DNA of 64,000 nt. It comes from Laetiporus sulphureus 93-53 (lineage: Eukaryota > Basidiomycota > Agaricomycetes > Polyporales > Laetiporaceae). A program made the translations under genes and the position numbers. The notes under the pieces were generated by a model that was given only the letters and a program-made list of their open reading frames with translations, was not told the origin of the DNA and made no database searches. The stretch covers positions 309,836 through 373,835 of the forward strand of contig NW_024468533.1 in assembly GCF_001632365.1 (NCBI RefSeq). Reading direction: 5' to 3'. Of the stretch, positions 1 to 11,165 are shown piece by piece. Each line of letters begins with the position of its first letter. Positions within the stretch are counted from its first letter, which is position 1.

Positions 1-55
1 ATACGTGCTCGAAATCATCAAGCACCTGGCATAATCATGCTTTGCATATTCTCAG

Positions 56-734
56 GTCTACAGCCGCGCTAGCCCAGTTCCAAACCAATTTCTTCGGTGT
101 CTTGAATGTGACGAACGCAATCCTGCCGCACATGCGCAGCCGCAAGGCTGGGACGGTCGTGCTCGTAGGCAGTCGCTCTATATGGCAAGCGAACGTGCCT
201 GTAAGTGGTGCATTCGACGAATTGTCAAATGGACGACTGACTCTTTCATGAAGACTGCTGGCTTCTACATTGCGTCGAAAGCCGCTATCCACGGTGAGGT
301 GCACACTCTTCGCTATGCAGCGAAGCCTGAGCGATATCTTTATTGTAGCTATCAGCGAAACACTCTCTGCTGAGCTTGCACCGTTTGGGATCCGTGTGCT
401 ACTTGTCGCTCCCGGAGGGTTTCGCACCAACAGCAACGACAAGATACCGTACTCGATGAATCATCACGTTGAAGATTACGACGGATTCCGTGAGAGCATC
501 CTTGAGAAGCTGAAGGATTACTGGAAACACGTCAAAGGCGATCCAGCGAAGGCAATGGAGGTACTGGTCGACGTCCTCCGAGGAGAGGGAAGAGCAGAAG
601 GGAGGGGGTTGCCTTCGCACTTGCTCCTGGGGAACCCGACCTACGACAACGCTAAGGCTTATTCTGAGCGGCTCTCGCAGACGATGAAAGCCTGGGAGGA
701 TATAGCGATGGATCTCGATTTTGAGGATGAATAA
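56..734 (+). CDS. Short-chain dehydrogenase/reductase, 3' part
   Basis: NAD(P)-dependent short-chain dehydrogenase/reductase; the substrate cannot be read from the sequence. The 5' end lies outside the window: an intron acceptor (TTCTCAG) precedes position 56. Exons read as about 56-200, 254-293 and 349-734, separated by short GT-AG introns. Visible SDR features are the NFFGVLNVTNAILPHMR helix, the VGSRS strand that carries the catalytic serine, the YIASK motif (YxxxK catalytic Tyr/Lys) and the PFGIRVLLVAPGGFRTN segment after the active site. The C-terminal tail is acidic and ends DLDFEDE before TAA at 732-734. It converges with the nucleoporin gene on the other strand. The family is firm; the function within it is unknown. 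Confidence 0.85.
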
Positions 735-1581
735 GCAATGCACTCACTTTTTATAATCGAACGTCGAGCGAAGAGAGCGCAGACGTCCACATGGTGACCA
801 CATGAACGTGCTGGGAGATGTACAATATACAAGAAATGAAGAACATGTTGGCGTGGCGGAACAGCATCTGGATGGATGAGTTCCATAAGCATCAAGTGGT
901 CGTTGTCTGGAGATCGCGTCACAGACTCAAAACCCGTGGGCCTATCGTAAGGACCCCGCCATTCAACAGCTGCTGTGCGAAAGCTGAGAACAGCGCACCT
1001 ACTCGGTTAGTGCACAGATGCAGGAAGTTGATCGCTTACCTCGATTCATAGAGTCGCTCGTCCGACATCCCGCTAATCCTTCAGCAATGGCCATTCCATC
1101 CGGATGGATGCCCCGAATACGTTCATTCGTGTGTTCATCAAACTGCTGTTTGCGACCACCCATTCTCCGTTCAGTCAACTTCAACACCAAAACCTCAAAC
1201 CCAATGCAGTACTTTGGCTCCAGCCGAGCACGAGCTACTTCGTCCTGAATGTCCTGAAACCAACGGCGCCCTGATGCCGTGTCTCCACGGCTTTTCGGCT
1301 TTTTAAACGTCGTCCGTTAACACCACAGCAGACAACTTCCGTGCGAATGATACTCGAATGTATTCATTGCAATGTCGTCCATAGTCAACGAGACAGGTTA
1401 GGTTAGCATCGTCTCACCATGTCACGTCACAACACATCATAGTATATGGCTCCCATGTCGTAGCACTTCGCGCGGAGTATAGCAGCATCCAATTCACTTC
1501 GTGAGCAGAAAAAGAAATCAGCCTATCCACAAATCTCGCATGAAGAACCCCAGCCCGGCCACACACACCATAAAATACCTT
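735..1581. other. Convergent intergenic region, no gene seen
   Basis: About 850 bases lie between the stop of the SDR gene and the stop of the nucleoporin gene. Only short overlapping frames without recognisable domains are present, so this is probably the two 3' untranslated regions facing each other. Confidence 0.5.
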
Positions 1582-4500
1582 TCAATGCAAAACCCGATAC
1601 GGATCCGATCCTCCATGCTCCAACCCAGCCAACACCGCCCCCCTCACATTCATCAAATACTCCCCCAACCTCTTCCCATCCTGGCTCGCGACAAAGTCCT
1701 CGGTAAGCTTGTACCGCGAGTCTGCCACGATATTCGCGAACAGCAACGCGTGTTTCAGGCTCCTGACAGACGCGTCAAGTTAAAATGGAATCAGCGAAAA
1801 GGAGATGGGGAGATGAGATCGAAGACTGACTCGGGGAAGTGACGTCGTGCCTCGACGAGCAGGTTGTGCAGGCGTATGATGAGCTCGGGGACGTAGATCT
1901 GGCGGATACGTGCGAATTCGCGCCGCCGGGGATCACCTACAAAACAATAAGTATCTTTCACGAGAGACCCATGCGCAAGTCGTACTTGGACTCTTATTGC
2001 CAACAATCAACCATGCCTCAGTCAAGAGCTTCTTCACCTGCTCCCTCGCATATCGCAGACGGTCCTAATCACACCCCATCAGCTCACCGCACCACCAACC
2101 AAAAATAAATCCTCGAAGTCACCTTGTACGCATTCAACCACGCCGCCCGTCCCTCCCTCGAAGTCTGCGAAGACTCCAGATCCCTACACTCTTCCACCTT
2201 CGCAAGCGAATCCCATGCCACGAAAAACATGCGATAATGCAAATAATCCGTCGCGTCCTTCTCAGGCTCATTAATCTGCGCCAGCTCGCGCGGAAGCATA
2301 CCGATCAGCCTCCTGGCCGGCTGCAATCGTCCTCTTGCTGCCAGAAAAAGTTCAGTGACGGTACCGATCGCGGAGGCGAGAGCATGCGTGGGCTTACCGA
2401 GGAGGTAGCGCAGGACGGCATTCGTCCGCTCCAGAGCGAATTTATACGTAGACTCCATGAACGTCGTCCACTCAATCGCGCGCACGAGCATCATCTCCAC
2501 ATCCGACGGCGCCGCCGCCATCTCCTCCGCACTCGGCAGCGGTCCCTCCGCACCAGGCAATTGCTGCAACCAAACAATCAACGTCACCGGCTCTCGCGAA
2601 CGTGCCCAAATAACGCACCTCCATCGTCATGGCGATTGTGCGCTGCGTGGTAGCCTCTGCGACGCGCTGCATGTCGAGTCCGTGGTCGCGCGCGCGCGCA
2701 AGGGCGGCTCGTCGGTCGGAGATGCTGACTGAGACGTCGAGCGAGGTGAGGAATGACGCGTAGCGATCTACCGCGTTTGTGCCCATAGCGGCCGCGTACA
2801 TCGCGATCAGTTCGCGTTCGCCTCTCGCCTGTTATATGTGCTCAGCACAATGAATACACGGATAAGTTATCTAAAAAGGGATACGGACCTCGAGTACCTG
2901 CAGATACGCTTCCAAAATGACTTGAATGGCACCTGGCGAGACCGCGATATCGAGCATGCGGAAGTACAGGCACAGATGGGCGAAGAACCGCGTCATCGCG
3001 GGATATCTGCATACACAATTCCAAATTGACCCTGACTTCTGCCTTGTCACACTCGCAATTCACTCACTCTGTAGAATTCGCGTTAAGACTTTTAGCTTGC
3101 AGCTCTTTCGCATATCCATCCATCAGCGCATCGGCGCGGTTAAGAATCACTTGCAACTGTGTCACATGGAAAGGGTTATCCGCCGGAGGCCTACCACCCA
3201 ACTCAAGTCAGCTAACGCCATCTTGCTCAGAACGGTCGACTCACCCCTCCTCGACGATGGTGTTCTGCAGCGACTCGAGCGCACTGACGACTTCCTGCTC
3301 CCAAACCGCATCGTCCACCTCCATACCGTCCATCGCCGCAGTGCTCTCAGGCGTCTCCATTGTATCGACGGCAGCCAGACCGCCTTCCCAGAAAGAATTG
3401 TGCTCAAGGCTGGCAAACGCCGCCGTCAACCGGTCTTCGCACGCAACGGATATGAGTGCCCAAAGGTGGTCCGACCACGTCCGGCATGCCGCCTTGAGCG
3501 ACGCCGCAGTCTGTGGAGAAGGAGCGAGAGCGGCGTACAGAGCACGCTCCGTCGTCGACAGTGCCGGCTACAACACGCGTTTAGCCTTCAATTTGCGTTT
3601 CAAGGAAGGGACGTACGTTCAGCGCGGCCCGCGTGCATGTGGTCTTCCAGAGCTTCCTGCGCACGTTGCCGGTCCATCCCTCGTCCAGATCCATCCCGTC
3701 GGCCGAGTCTTCTTCGCCAGGGCATCCCTTCGCTGCTCTAACTTCAGATAGCAGTTCCAACCAGTGCAGATAAGCCGCTCACCGAGTGCACGCCATCGAA
3801 GCAGCAGCGACCCGTTGAGGCTCGCCGCCCGCCACGGCTGCTTTGCTCTGCGACACAGTTGAGCAGCTTCTGCCAATCGGCCCGCGCGCACAAGCATGAA
3901 CAGCATATGTAAAAGTTCCTTCTCGTCGCTCTGGGAGAACCACGTCAGTCCACACACGAGAACGCAACGCACGCGACAGATCATACCGCGTCATCTCCCG
4001 CTAGTCCCCTAGCATCCGCGCCACCCCGGTTGACCGCGTCAGGGTCCATCTCCGTGACGATGCCCGCGGTGCGCTGGCCGGTGCGCAGACCCTGCATGAT
4101 CGCGATCTTCGTGAAACGCCAGTAGCCGTTGAGCGCCCCCGCGTTGGACACCTCCGGCACTGGCGCGGTTTGCTGGAGCCATTCGCGGACGACGAAGAGC
4201 TCTGAGAGCACCGGGGACGCGGCGATGATTGACTGGGCGAGCGTCGATGGCGGTGTGTAAGGGTTGGATTGGAGGAGACGGCGGGCGTCCGTGTGTGGAC
4301 GGCCGGTTGTTCTGCGATGTCTGCGGGTGAAGGTTAGCAGGGATCCTTTGCAATATCTGGGGTGCACTGTGGCCGAGATTCTTCCAAGACCGATGCGAGC
4401 TCAGAATCAAGCCCAGTGAAAATCCCGTATCAGCAGGACGAGGGAGACAGTGGAAATCGACGCATCGTGGCAGGTCGCAAGCGCCGGTCTCTGCCACGCC

Positions 4501-5327
4501 CTGTCAGGCGGAGCCATAGGTGTACTGACTCGTTTGGTCAGTGATCATATACAAGCTGAGTCAAAGTGCGGCATACCTGAAGAATTCTCCACCTCATCCT
4601 GATCTCGACTACATGTAGACTCTTAGATAATGTGAGCACGACAACTTCCAGAGGACAGCCCCTGCAATTACTTACTTTCACATGGCAGATATGAGTGCGA
4701 GTCCACATCGACGCGCGCACGCTGGTCACGCTGCACAACATGCACATATGGTCGACGCGCCGATGTTGCGCACCGATGACGGGCGCGACTTGCCAAGACA
4801 AATTTTGCCGCTTCTCTTCGAATGCCCCCCTCTCCCACGACCTGCGACTTTATACAACAGTCCGAACTTAACGGATTCGTTCCGCCACGACTTCCCTCAC
4901 TGCGCTCCTACGGGATTTTCACAGGGAATCAAGGCTCATGCGCTACGCGGTTTAGGACGGACACCACAGATGGCAACCCACCGATGCGCCGTGCGAGAGA
5001 CAGCGGACATCAGAAACAGACCAGGCGGTACTCACGACATCAGCATCTGCACCAACGCCCAAGTATCACGCTCCATCCTTAGCGCCTCCAACTCTGGTGT
5101 CAACGGCTCCTGTGGTGGTTTCCCCGCAACAGACTGGGCAAATCTGGGGCGAAGGCAGATCAGACGAACTCGGGTATTCGAGAGACAAGCACGTACTGAT
5201 CTCGACATAGGCGGTGAATGCGCGCAGCAAAGCCCTGCTCGTGATCCAGTATTTTGTTAAGGTCGTCCTTGGACTTTGTGCATAGCGAGAGCACCTCAGC
5301 GTAAGAGGTGTACAGCGAGTCTGTCAT
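1582..5327 (-). CDS. NUP84: Nuclear pore protein Nup84/Nup107 family
   Basis: Scaffold nucleoporin of the Y-shaped (Nup84/Nup107-160) complex of the nuclear pore. The ATG at 5327 opens with MTDSLYTSYAEVLSLCTKSK, and many short introns follow. Diagnostic stretches, N to C: ELEALRMERDTWALVQMLM, LFVVREWLQQTAPVPE, DPDAVNR, then the family signature around LVRAGRLAEAAQLCRRAKQP and WRAASLNG (about 3780-3920). The C-terminal half has DFKQEWE-like helical repeats, and the last exon ends in KHALLFANIVADSRYKL and GGSDPYRVLH before TGA at 1582-1584. The final intron is recognisable between EARRHFPE and SLKHALLF. I see no frame break that introns cannot explain. The family call rests on remembered motifs, not a search. 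Confidence 0.85.
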
Positions 5328-5567
5328 TTCACGGCTTTGTTTCAGGTACAAGAGGGGACCTCGCAGAATGCTGGAACGAAGTTGCCTGTCTCGTGTAATG
5401 TCCCTCAGAGCAGGATACTGGTCGGAGCAGAGTGCAGGCGAGCCACCAAGTTGCGTTGTGGCCAAGATCAGAGCTGGACGAGCGCTGGAGAATAAGGTTG
5501 CGCGTGAAGGATCACGTGCGTTCACGCGTCTGTGGCGCTGCGCAATCGTCGAAAAACCTCCTGGCGA

Positions 5568-5690
5568 GAGCGGTCATTGGAAAGCGAGGAAGGAACGATG
5601 CGCACCTCGTCGTCGCGAGCTAATCTCGCTAGGGTGCCGGCCGTGCTCTTCAGGCTGGGCAGCATCAACTCATGGACAGCGGCTAAATGC
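5568..5690 (-). repeat. Duplicated coding-like segment, copy 1
   Basis: On the minus strand this reads MLPSLKSTAGTLARLARDDE, then VRIVPSSLSNDRSR. It closely resembles the segment at 6934-7050 in both DNA and frame. It lies a few hundred bases upstream of the nucleoporin start, so it could be an upstream exon, part of a neighbouring gene, or a stranded duplicate. The basic, Ser/Ala-rich composition would suit a mitochondrial targeting peptide, but nothing else supports that. Confidence 0.5.
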
Positions 5691-6153
5691 ATGTCATTGT
5701 GTAGTAGTCACGACATTCACGACATCTGATCAGTCCCAAGCTTGCATTGCGACCCTGCCGTCTTGCCGTACTCACATAAACCATCACGAGCCAACCCTCA
5801 AGTCGGTTAATAGCGAGCAGAATGGCAACCAGCATCGCTATGCTGTAAAGAGCGCATCTCGCTGGTGAACTTTATCTTATTTTCAATGCTTCATTGGCCG
5901 TAAGCGTTCTGCGTGGGGCAGCTGACTAGCTCAAACAGCTCAGAGCGTCGTCCGTTGCGGGCTTAGTACGCGCCGATCAATTTTGTCTATTAATTCCATT
6001 GTCTACGCTCTACTGTATCCCTCAGCCTCCTCCCCGATCCTTCCAATATTCTCTTCATCTGTCCAGAAGGCCTGGCCGCCTGTCACCCATGATGTGAGGA
6101 GAGGCCACGAGCAAGGGGTGGTCTGATCCTTATGTCCATGAAAGTGAGTGTGA

Positions 6154-6828
6154 ATGAGTGTTGTGCGCAGCGCTAATCACGCGAGGGTCGTCGACGAGCT
6201 TGATGTCCCCGTCAAACTTCGGGCAGAGCTTCAGCGCGTGCAACCCAACAGGCAGGGCAGGTCTGTGATGCGCGTCTACTCGGAGAAAGGCATCAGCAAC
6301 GAGCGAGATTCATTCGTACGGCGACTTACAGACGGTACGTCCATGCAATTGGTTTCGTGAGCTGGAATTCGCGCATATGGGACATACTACATCGGGATGA
6401 GGTCCCTCCATCATGCGGGCGATCAAGCGCTTTTCGGAATGGGTTTATGCCCGTTATGATGGGGACAGTCGGCCAAGACTGCATGTACACGTCCAGACAA
6501 AATGCGTCTCGCAGAGTTGACCGTCGTATCTGATCCGGAGAAGGTCGACTTCGCTTCTGCGAGAATCGATCTGAGCATGTCAGCGATATTTGCAAAGGCG
6601 TAGATGCGGTGCGTGCCTGGTGATGGTGCGTTGACAAACTACAAGGGCTGCTGCACGCTTCAGGTGAGCGAAGATTGTGGTCGAAAGGGCGGCAGGGCTG
6701 GAAGGTTCAGCGGAAGAAGTCTTGGAAGAGCCTGCGCATTCGTGTCTGCGTGGCATCCTACAGGAGAACGAGTGCTCGATATATATGATGGAACATGGAG
6801 TCTGATGGAAACATGCTGAAGATATCAC
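6154..6828 (-). other. Possible unassigned gene between the duplicate segments
   Basis: The minus strand has open stretches with plausible coding character, for example DAFCLDVYMQSWPTVPIITG near 6480 and ALKLCPKFDGDIKLVDDPRV near 6200, that short introns might join, possibly to the N-terminal-like segment at 6934-7050. I do not recognise the protein and cannot fix exon limits. It could equally be non-coding. Confidence 0.25.
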
Positions 6829-6933
6829 TTGATAGGCTCAAAATTGGACATGTGATGCATACGGTCCAGCACGGCTGGTGACCACACGAGTCCAGAGGGT
6901 GTGGGCTCGGTTCTACGGGGAGTGGCGTGAAGG

Positions 6934-7050
6934 CGAGAGCGGTCGTCGGAAAACGAGAAAGGTACGGTGCGCACCTCGTCGTCGCGAGCTAACCTCGCTC
7001 TGAGGGCGCCAGCCGTGCGCTTTACGCTGGGCGGCATCATACATGGACAG
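6934..7050 (-). repeat. Duplicated coding-like segment, copy 2
   Basis: On the minus strand this reads MMPPSVKRTAGALRARLARD, then DEVRTVPFSFSDDRSR, and stays open for 71 codons (6825-7040). It matches copy 1 about 1.36 kb away in the same orientation. The DNA following each copy on the + strand (ATGGACAGCGG then GAATGCATG) is also shared, so the duplication extends past the reading frame. The product is not recognised. Confidence 0.5.
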
Positions 7051-7241
7051 CGGGTGAATGCATGTTATAAAAGTGGACATCTGCTGTAGCACAATTTACA
7101 TTTTTTCTCCTCTAATACATCCCCGCTCTGTGAGCGTCAGAATAACTGGTGATGAGCGATGAGCAACCGAGATGAGAACCCAGACATGAGCATACATTCA
7201 GTCTCACTGCAATCCACGTCAATCTCTCGTCCACACAACAC

Positions 7242-9047
7242 CTAAAGCCAGGGCGGCCACAAAGCATGCGCCTCCTCACTACAAACCAGCGGCAAAGCAA
7301 TGTTGTATGCCTTATCATACAACAGCATCTCGAAATTCACCGACTCGAAGTTGCCATGCAGTTGGTCCTTCACAGCTTGACGAGGTCGCCAGTGTTCACG
7401 AGGCTGAGGATCGATCAACCCGATATAAATTGATGCCAAGCTGTGCACCGTGCAGGAGGATAGAGTCCAGGATGATGTCACAATCGCTATCTTTCCAGAT
7501 GGCGATACGTAGCGTGGTCAGTGTGGGACAGAGAGGTGGGTCGATTGGGTCTCGGAAGAGTGTGAGTGCATCGACGATCTTCGTCAGGACCTCAACGTTG
7601 ACGGACAGTGTCTCGAGTGCAGTCATCTGCCTAAGAAGGTTGCGGACACGTTCAAGACCGGGCGGCCTGCGTGCATCTCGGTCAAATATGCACAGGTAAG
7701 AGATGCTGGAAAGGGAAAGGACCTGTGGCCAGTTGAATACGGTACAACCTTGGAGGGTCGTGCAGCTCCAGTCCTCAAAACGGAGACCAGAAGAGGCTCC
7801 AGCAACGACGACGACATCCTGCTGGAGATGTAGTTCCTTGGGTTGCTTTAAGGCACTCAACGACCAAGTGGACACCAACTCTAAAAGTCGCTGATCATCA
7901 TCGAGTCTTTTCCTGCATTTGATTGAGACGGACACGTCTTCGTTTAGCTGAGAATCCTGGAAGATATAATCGATGTCATCGGCCCACATATAGTGGATCA
8001 GCAACCGGCGCAACCGAGCGAGTGACACAGGCTTCATGTCCGCACGCTCAGTTTCTGCTCCGCCGTACTGCTCGCCAACCACATTTTGCAGGATGAGATC
8101 GACTAGATTCGGCGTTCCAGCAAGCAAGCTGCGTAATTTGATGGGAGCTTTAGGTACCATGCAATTGGCGAGAGCCAAGAATGTCAGTTTGGCGAACGCA
8201 TTGCTGGGCAGCCAATTCACATTTGATAGTGACAGGTGTTCCAGACACGGGGTGTGGTTGTCGAAGAGTTCGAGTGATACATCTGGCGTCCGGTCACCGT
8301 GCAATGCAAGAGACCTCAGCGAGGGCGCTGGCATTCGAAGGTTTTCACGTGCTGAGGGAAATGTCCAGTACAGCTCTTGGATTCGGGATGAATGCTCCAC
8401 CTTTTGGAGAGCCTGTGCAATAGCAGAAGAGGGTTCCAATTTGTCGAAAGCCAGCACCTTGAGCGGGCCTTGGCCTGACCTCTCCAGCAAGATATGATCT
8501 TTATCGTCCCAGTATGTTTCAATGCTATTCCAGAGCTCCTGGATTTCAAAGGCGATCTCTTTCCACTGATGGCAGACAAGCATGAGAGACACTGCTCTGC
8601 CCTTTTCGATTCAAGTTGGGTTCCAGATGGTCATGATGTCGTCGTATCTATAGTATGAAGATCTGTATCGAGCCAGCTTGACGGTACAGGTCGTCACGAA
8701 TATCTCCCGGAGCACTTCAGGAGGAAGACGGTTGATCGCGACGCAGACATTGCTGTTGCACCACTCAGCTTGAACCTCGGCTGCCTTTATCAGCCCTTCA
8801 AGATGCTTGAGCAACACGCTGTTACATCAGTTTGTTGAGCTAGATTGGGAGCAAAGAATACTGACCTCACGGGCGCTGTATACGATGAGTCCCGGTCGGT
8901 ATATATAATGATACGATCGGGACGGGCATGAACGCACCGTTGGCGGGTGTCACTTTGCTCGGGCTTGGAAGACTGCATCTCCATCAAGTCTGACGCACTC
9001 AGGTCTTCGAGCGAAGGTACCTTCTTACCACATTCCTGACGTGACAT
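7242..9047 (-). pseudogene. F-box/LRR-like protein gene, apparently damaged
   Basis: F-box proteins recruit substrates to SCF ubiquitin ligases; this one has the leucine-rich C-terminal layout common in Agaricomycetes. It starts with MSRQECGKKVPSLEDL at 9047, has an intron of about 50 bp near 8830-8875, then the F-box core NRLPPEVLREIF (about 8700-8735), followed by a long LRR-like region (SLRSLALHGDR, CLEHLSLSN, NLVDLILQNV, ALETLSVNVE). Two faults are visible. An in-frame TGA at 8611-8613 separates the F-box from SLMLVCHQWKEIAFEI. The main frame also ends at 7396, while the expected family ending (ALPLVCSEEAHALWPPWL, stop at 7242) lies in another frame. Unusual splicing could rescue one of them, but both together suggest a pseudogene or recent damage. 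Confidence 0.7.
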
Positions 9048-9919
9048 TGTCAGTGAAGTCGAGTTCGCGACGGCAGGATTCTGCGAGGAGAATGTGGCGT
9101 TGTCGCTGCGCGCTGGATATTTGGGCGGCCCGTGCACTGTGGCGCGTTCAGAGATGGACGAGCGCTCAACTTTCTAGGTGTAGGTCACGTGCTCACCCGC
9201 GTCTCTGGCGATCAGCCGCATTGCGCTCGCTCTGTCGACTTGTCGCCAATTGCAAACGACAAACCGCCTTCCGACAACCGTAAAAAATCTCTCATTCTCC
9301 TACGGCAACTACAGACTGCCTTACTCCAGTATGAGGCCATCCGGAAAACCCCACCACGGCTGATCTCTTGAGGGTGTGATATGGGTAAGTACCCAACCTG
9401 GCATGCTCGAAACTCATCGCGTTCTATTTATGATGCGAAAAAATATATTTGTTCTATTTATCTCACATGCAGGGCTACATGTGCGAGATTCAATGAGTTT
9501 TGTAGCAGTAACACCGTAGCTCTCTGCGCAGACGTTCACGATGTGGACGATGAGAGCGTCGCCCATGAGGATCATATGCCACGTTCGACTTTGGCACCAT
9601 TTTGACTGACCGATGTCCTTTCATCTGCATGTAGCCGATTGGCCACTCCCTATCTCCAGACGAAACACAGCTTTCGTCAGTAAGGTTCAAACGTTGACGA
9701 ACATCACGCTCGACAGGTTGCGCATCAGGGCGCAAGCTCGCGGCCGTATCAAGTCAAGCTCAAGGCGCGTCGCCACCATTCTCCGCAATGGGTCACGCGG
9801 GCGCGATCAACGTTACCACCCTCATAATGATACACAACTAACTAATATACACTAGTAATACACGAAGCGACGCAAGCTTCTAGATGAAGCACGGCCATCG
9901 TGCCCACGCGACAAAGAAA
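9048..9919. other. Intergenic, nothing recognised
   Basis: This lies between the F-box gene start and the transporter stop. Around 9410-9470 it is locally AT-rich and contains GTTCTATTTAT twice (about 9420 and 9449). No gene is supported. Confidence 0.4.
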
Positions 9920-10907
9920 TCAGTCGACCCGCTGAGGAATAGTACCAAGAGGCAGCGTGAACCAGCTCTCCTCGCGGACCATCAGCAGTGCCTGGCCAAC
10001 GTAGAACGCGAGGAACGCCGCGATGATGCCCGTCCAGCCGCCCGCCTTGGCGCATGCCGGAGACGCAGAAAGCTCGGCTGCGGGGCTCCAGGTCAGCTTG
10101 TGCATATCGATCGGGCTGAAAAAGCCACTTACAGATGCCAAGCAGCATAAACGTCAACATCACGAAGAAGAACACGCCGCAAAGGCCGACGTTCCGGCGC
10201 GTGGAGGCGACACTATAGCGAGGTGTGTTAGTCCATGCAAGATAGCGCCACGATCCAGGGGTGGGGGAACTTACACGAAAAGGAAGGTAATGATGAACCA
10301 GACCATCAAGTATATGCCCAGGGCCGTAGCGTAGTCCTCCGGGTTGTCCGCGTAAGCGGCAGCGATGCCAGAGCCGGGGATGAACAGTGTCGCATACGAC
10401 ATCCAGAATCCACCGTAGATAGAGAAGGCTGCGCGTACAATATCAGCGTAAGAAGACCACATGATCAATAGGGGGGGAAGACTCACCACTCGCGCCAAAG
10501 GTGTTTCCACACGCGAACTCCCACATGCCCGCGGTGAACTGCGCGAGGCCGCCAACGAACAGCGTCATGGCGAGGATCGCGTTCGTCGTGTGAATGTTCC
10601 GCACAGACACGTTGAACAGCGACAGCATGAGCGTGGTGCTGGCGAAGGCAAACAAGCCGCTGCACACGGATAGAGAAAACTCGTCAGAAGCTCGCTCGAC
10701 AGAAGAATCTGCGTTGAAAAAAACATACAGAGGCCCTGGGTTTCCAAGCTTCCTGAGCTGACCCGTGTGATGATGATGGAACGCTGCGGGCGGGGGGAGA
10801 GCATTGACCTCGGGGATCTCGTCGCTCTCAACGTTCTCAATACTCTCGATCTCGCCGCACTCAGCCTTTTCTGCCTTCTCAAAGAGGGAGTGGGAGCGCG
10901 AAGACAT
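9920..10907 (-). CDS. GPR1/FUN34/YaaH family transporter
   Basis: Plasma-membrane transporter of the family that includes yeast Ady2/Ato (acetate, ammonium) and E. coli SatP. The ATG at 10907 begins MSSRSHSLFEKAEKAECG. The cytosolic N-tail carries the family signature as GNPGPL split by an intron (10728-10660), giving NPGPLGLFAFASTT (canonical NPAPLGL). Six hydrophobic segments follow: GLFAFASTTLMLSLFNVSV, AMTLFVGGLAQFTAGMWEFA, FSIYGGFWMSYATLFIPGSG, ALGIYLMVWFIITFLFV, VGLCGVFFFVMLTFMLLG and GWTGIIAAFLAFYVGQALL. Four introns give a continuous frame, ending IPQRVD and TGA at 9920-9922. The FGxxxFSxYGGFW family stretch is intact, so the gene looks functional. Substrate is inferred from family only. 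Confidence 0.9.
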
Positions 10908-11148
10908 TGTGCAATGGAGCGACGCTGGCAGAGAACTGTGGTGTAGAGAGGTGCCAGGAGCAGAGGTGCGAGATGGGGAGTGATGAGGCGAAGGAGCTGC
11001 CTTTTAGATCCTGTGCCGGCTTTCATAGGAAATTCGGCTTTTTCAAAGAAAGATGAAAAGATCCAGAGCCGTAGCGCCCCCCTTTCCGCGGAGGAATCCC
11101 TTAGGCAAAGCAGAGCGGAAGCTATGCTATGGAGGAGTTGAATATCGA

Positions 11149-11165
11149 CGCTTACATAAGCGAGC
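11149..11165. promoter_or_regulatory. CGCTTA-N2-TAAGCG inverted-repeat site, copy 1
   Basis: The sequence CGCTTACATAAGCGAGC contains a perfect 6-bp inverted repeat with a 2-base spacer, about 240 bp upstream of the transporter ATG. The same 17 bases recur at 13158. It could be a transcription factor site; no factor is assigned. Confidence 0.3.

Noticed and set aside
2926..3741. 271-codon plus-strand open frame
   Set aside because: It lies antisense to nucleoporin exons in GC-rich sequence and shows no domain; the minus strand carries recognisable Nup84 motifs.
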